Assembly (NCBI GenBank): GCA_027021095.1
Contig: JALUUZ010000357.1
Location: forward strand, 1 to 9,396
Direction: 5' to 3'
Length of the DNA: 9,396 nt
Source: Gammaproteobacteria bacterium
Lineage (GTDB): Bacteria > Pseudomonadota > Gammaproteobacteria > SZUA-21
Positions 6,520-9,396 of the stretch are shown here, piece after piece. Under the pieces are notes generated by a model. It did no database searches. It was not told the DNA's origin and saw only the letters and a program-made list of their open reading frames with translations. The translations under genes were made by a program, and so were the position numbers. Position 1 is the first letter of the stretch, and each line of letters begins with the position of its first letter.

Positions 6520-8025
6520 ATGACCCAACAAAACCGTTTTTATCTTATTTTCGGCCTGGTCCTGCTTGGCAAGATGCTGTTTGCCGGCCTGGTTCCAATT
6601 ACCGGCGACGAGGCCTATTTCGTGGTCTGGGCCAACCATCCCGATTACGGCTATTACGACCACCCACCGATGGTCGCCTGGCTGCTCCTCTCACTTCAAT
6701 GGCTGGGCCAGAACGAACTCAGTGTACGTCTGCCGGCGATCCTGACCAACCTGTTGATTGCATTGTTGATCTACCAGTTACTGAAACCGGCCGCGGACCA
6801 CCCTGCGCACCAGGAACACACCGCCAAGGCCCGGCTGACCGCATTGCTGTTTCTGCTGCTGCCTGTCAGCCTGTACAATGTCTTTATCACCACCGACACG
6901 CCACTCATCCTGTTCAGCTTCTTGTCGGCGCTGTCGCTGTACAAGGCGCTACAGCAGGACCGGCTGTCCTACTACCTCCTCGCCGGGGTGTTGCTCGGTG
7001 CCGGGGTGTTGTCCAAGTATCTCGTCGCGGCGCTTGGCGTTGCCTATTTCACGTTCTTTCTGTTCCACCCGCCGGCGCGTCGACACTGGAAAAAATTTCT
7101 GTTGCTGCTGCTCTGCGCGCTGCCGTTGACGCTGCTCAACCTCTACTGGAACTACAATCACTGCTGGACCAATATCCTGTTCAACCTGCTGAACCGCAAC
7201 AAGCAGACCGGGATCGGCCTCGGCAACCTGCTGCTCTACCTGGTGACACTGCTCTACCTATACACACCGCTGCTGTTCTATTACCTGTACCGGCAGCGCG
7301 ACCGGATCGCGCAGACAGGCCTGGCAGGCGTATACTGGCTGTACCTTGGGCTCGTTCCGCTGTCGTTGTTTGCACTGGTCGCCTTGAAAAAAACAGTCGG
7401 CCTGCACTGGCTGTTTGCCTTCGTTCCATTTCTGCTGATCGCGTCGTACGCCGTGCTGACTGTCGGACAGTTAAAGCGCTGCCTGCAACTGGCAGTGCTG
7501 TTCTCGGTGCTGCACGGCATCGTGTTCGCCGGGTTTATCCTGACACCGTTGGAGCTGTGGAGTAAAGCGCGTATCTATAGAAGCCTTGTATTCGGTTATA
7601 AGCAAAAAAGCATACTCAAACAGCTGGCGCCTTATCAACAAGACTATGTATTCGCCACGGACAGCTACAGTCCGTCGGCCGTCATGGCATTCTACCGTAA
7701 ACGACCGGTACTGGTGTTCGGCAAGGGGTCCTACCATGGACGCCAGGATGACCTCAACACCGACTACCGCAAGCTTGACGGCAAAAACATACTGGTGCTG
7801 TCGAAATCGAAACGGCGCCTGGCTGGATTCGTCAGGTTCTTTGCCACCGCAGAACTGTTGACGATCAAACAGCAACAGGCGGAATTCCACCTACTGCTCG
7901 GACAAGGATTCAAATACAACGTCTACCACCGGGAAATCCTGGCGAAAATCCGCCGTGAATATTACCCAATTCCGTCCTTCCTGCCGTATAATGGCTGCTA
8001 CTTTTACCAAAAATACGGAAAATAG
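6520..8025 (+). CDS. GT39-family (ArnT/PMT-like) membrane glycosyltransferase
   Basis: This 501-residue multi-pass protein is of the GT-C fold. The first periplasmic loop carries the catalytic-type acidic pair in ITGDEAYFVVWANHPDYGYY (Asp30-Glu31), followed by DHPPMVAW (47-54). TTDTPL (124-129) and the LSKYL segment (165-169) are also typical of GT39 enzymes such as ArnT. About ten or more hydrophobic helices span residues 7-342. A soluble C-terminal domain of about 155 residues follows and is likely periplasmic. Members transfer a sugar from a polyprenyl-phosphate carrier to lipid A, proteins or glycans on the outer face of the inner membrane. The next gene resembles DprE1, so the donor may be polyprenyl-phosphate-arabinose; this is inference from context. 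The ATG has no visible Shine-Dalgarno site and lies in an A-rich leader. No in-frame ATG, GTG or TTG was seen within 20 bp upstream. The 3' end overlaps the next gene if that gene starts at 7991. Confidence 0.88.
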   Translation: MTQQNRFYLIFGLVLLGKMLFAGLVPITGDEAYFVVWANHPDYGYYDHPPMVAWLLLSLQWLGQNELSVRLPAILTNLLIALLIYQLLKPAADHPAHQEHTAKARLTALLFLLLPVSLYNVFITTDTPLILFSFLSALSLYKALQQDRLSYYLLAGVLLGAGVLSKYLVAALGVAYFTFFLFHPPARRHWKKFLLLLLCALPLTLLNLYWNYNHCWTNILFNLLNRNKQTGIGLGNLLLYLVTLLYLYTPLLFYYLYRQRDRIAQTGLAGVYWLYLGLVPLSLFALVALKKTVGLHWLFAFVPFLLIASYAVLTVGQLKRCLQLAVLFSVLHGIVFAGFILTPLELWSKARIYRSLVFGYKQKSILKQLAPYQQDYVFATDSYSPSAVMAFYRKRPVLVFGKGSYHGRQDDLNTDYRKLDGKNILVLSKSKRRLAGFVRFFATAELLTIKQQQAEFHLLLGQGFKYNVYHREILAKIRREYYPIPSFLPYNGCYFYQKYGK

Positions 8026-9382
8026 ATCATTGCGATTAAAGCAGCAGCAACTTTGCGGTTGGGGCAGGTACCCGGTGCAGGCGTGTCTCTGTTACCGGCC
8101 GGAAAAGCTCAACGAACTCGGTCCACTGAAACCGGAGTCGATTCCCCGCGGCCAGGGCAAGAGTTATGGTGATGCTGCACTGAACGCCGGCGGTAACGTG
8201 ATACTGACCGAACGTATCAACCGCTTTGCCGCTTTCGATCCACAGCAGGGTACAGTCACCGTCGAAGCCGGGGTGACCCTCGCAGCACTGCTGGACTTCC
8301 TCGTGCCCAAGGGCTGGTTTCTGCCAGTCGTACCCGGCACTGCCGGCGTTTCGGTCGGCGGTTGCATCGCCGCCGATGTACACGGCAAAAACCAGCATCA
8401 GTACGGTAACTTCGCGCAGTCAGTCGTAAGCCTCGAACTGATCGTCGCCAGCGGCGAAACGCTGGAGATCTCCCGTGAGCAGCATGCGCCGCTTTTCCAC
8501 GCGACGACAGGTGGCATGGGACTGACCGGGTTGATCAAATCGGCGAAACTCCGCCTGCTGCCGATCAACAGCAGCTACATGCTGACACAGAATTTTGCGG
8601 CCGAAAATCTCGATGCACTGCTCGACATTTTCAGCCGGCGCAAGGAGCAGGACCCCTACAGCGTCGCCTGGCTGGACTGCCTGGGTCACGGCACACAGCT
8701 GGGCCGCGGCATCTACACCGCCGGGCGCCACGCCGAACCCGACGAGATCGGCCGTGACGGTCGACAACCGCTGGCCTGGCACCATCGCAGCAGGCCTTTG
8801 CCACTGACCGGCCCGTTGTCGCTGTGTTTGCATACCGCGACTGCGCGCCAGTTCAACCAGCGCTATTACAAGAAACACGCCGCCCGGACCACGCCTGAAG
8901 TCCAGCCTGCACAAAAGTATTTTTTTCCGCTGGACAGGTTCAACAACTGGAACAGGCTCTATGGCAAAAAAGGATTTATTCAATACCAATGCGTGGTCGC
9001 CGAGGCACAGGCTGCCGAGGCAATCAGGTCCATGCTGGAGACGCTGCAGAATGCGAAAGTACCGGTTTACCTGGGTGTATTGAAACGCTTTGGCAGCCAC
9101 AAATCCGGGCTCCTGTCTTTTCCAATGCCCGGCTACACGCTGGCACTGGATATTCCACTGCGGACCAAGGCAGTGTTTGCAACGCTGGAACGGCTCGATG
9201 AAATCGTCGTACAGCACCAGGGACGTGTCTACCTGGCAAAGGACGCACGCCTGGACAGTGCTACCTTTGCAAAGATGTACCCGGACTTCGGCCAATGGCG
9301 AAGTATCAAGCAGGAATACGATCCGCAAGGCCTGTTCAACTCCTCGCTGTACAAGCGGCTGACAGGGGAGTCAGGCAGATGA
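7991..9382 (+). CDS. DprE1-like FAD-dependent oxidase (decaprenylphosphoryl-ribose 2'-oxidase family)
   Basis: From the ATG at 7991 this is 463 residues, close to the 461 of mycobacterial DprE1. The VAO/PCMH-type FAD domain shows CGWGR (about 22-26), RGQGKSYGDAALN (53-65), PVVPGTAGVSVGGCIAADVHGK (about 112-133, with His131) and TTGGMGLTGLI (172-182). The substrate domain shows YFFPLDRFNNWNRLYGKKGF (310-329), VLKRFG (363-368, Lys365), SFPMPGY (376-382), YLAKDAR (414-420, Lys417) and MYPDFGQW (429-436). DprE1 oxidises C2 of polyprenyl-phosphate-ribose as the first half of epimerisation to arabinose. The residue aligned to Mycobacterium Cys387 is Ala385. Alternative starts are GTG at 7955 (71-bp overlap with GT39) and TTG at 8030 (4 bp after its stop). 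None has a strong ribosome binding site. The TGA overlaps the next ATG. Confidence 0.88.
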   Translation: MAATFTKNTENRSLRLKQQQLCGWGRYPVQACLCYRPEKLNELGPLKPESIPRGQGKSYGDAALNAGGNVILTERINRFAAFDPQQGTVTVEAGVTLAALLDFLVPKGWFLPVVPGTAGVSVGGCIAADVHGKNQHQYGNFAQSVVSLELIVASGETLEISREQHAPLFHATTGGMGLTGLIKSAKLRLLPINSSYMLTQNFAAENLDALLDIFSRRKEQDPYSVAWLDCLGHGTQLGRGIYTAGRHAEPDEIGRDGRQPLAWHHRSRPLPLTGPLSLCLHTATARQFNQRYYKKHAARTTPEVQPAQKYFFPLDRFNNWNRLYGKKGFIQYQCVVAEAQAAEAIRSMLETLQNAKVPVYLGVLKRFGSHKSGLLSFPMPGYTLALDIPLRTKAVFATLERLDEIVVQHQGRVYLAKDARLDSATFAKMYPDFGQWRSIKQEYDPQGLFNSSLYKRLTGESGR

Positions 9383-9396
9383 CCGGCACGGTGTTG
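9379..9396 (+). CDS. Start of next gene, possibly DprE2-like SDR reductase (partial, 3' cut by window edge)
   Basis: The ATG at 9379 overlaps the preceding TGA as ATGA, with a purine-rich GGGGAG at 9364-9369 as a likely ribosome binding site. Only MTGTVL is visible. A short strand of this kind is compatible with the first beta-strand of a Rossmann fold, as in short-chain dehydrogenases. In mycobacteria dprE1 is followed by dprE2, the NADH-dependent keto-reductase that completes the epimerisation. The product is therefore inferred from gene order; the six residues cannot identify it. Confidence 0.45.

Noticed and set aside
6699..7565. 288-codon plus-strand open frame inside the GT39 gene
   Set aside because: It is an out-of-frame, Pro/Arg-rich shadow of the membrane protein gene. 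The GT39 frame carries the conserved motifs and hydrophobic pattern.
8420..9328. 302-codon open frame on the minus strand
   Set aside because: It is fully antisense to the DprE1-like gene, whose motifs are continuous. The reverse product shows no recognisable fold.

Overview
The window looks like chromosomal DNA of a moderately GC-rich Gram-negative bacterium, most likely a gammaproteobacterium. This rests on the gene families: a TgpA-type transglutaminase behind MoxR and DUF58, an LsrG-like protein, an exported DsrE-like protein, and an ArnT-type GT39 enzyme. There are six complete plus-strand genes, one complete minus-strand gene, and one truncated gene at each edge. No tRNA, rRNA, CRISPR array, insertion sequence or phage gene was seen.

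Layout: (1) 1-3068, a MoxR ATPase tail, a DUF58 protein and a TgpA-like membrane transglutaminase, packed as one operon. (2) 3069-3414, a 346-bp gap holding a strong inverted repeat and a possible promoter. (3) 3415-4302, an EamA-family transporter ending at a good hairpin terminator, whose tail overlaps the next promoter. (4) 4409-5904, a two-gene operon of an LsrG-like ABM-fold protein and an iron-type alcohol dehydrogenase with an altered metal site. (5) 5914-6429, a minus-strand exported DsrE-like protein. It converges on the dehydrogenase and diverges from the next gene. (6) 6520-9396, a GT39 membrane glycosyltransferase, a DprE1-like FAD oxidase and the first codons of a further gene overlapping ATGA-style, possibly a DprE2-like reductase.

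How they may work together: the first cluster matches the widespread MoxR/DUF58/transglutaminase module, in which the ATPase and DUF58 protein are thought to support a membrane enzyme with a periplasmic transglutaminase domain. The LsrG-like/dehydrogenase pair suggests isomerisation and reduction of a small oxo- or phospho-oxo-metabolite. The last cluster is the most interesting. DprE1 and DprE2 epimerise polyprenyl-phosphate-ribose to polyprenyl-phosphate-arabinose in mycobacteria. A DprE1-like gene overlapping a GT-C glycosyltransferase gene suggests lipid-linked arabinofuranose synthesis and transfer in a Gram-negative cell. Functional assignments are homology judgements made by eye from remembered family sequences. 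No database search was run.
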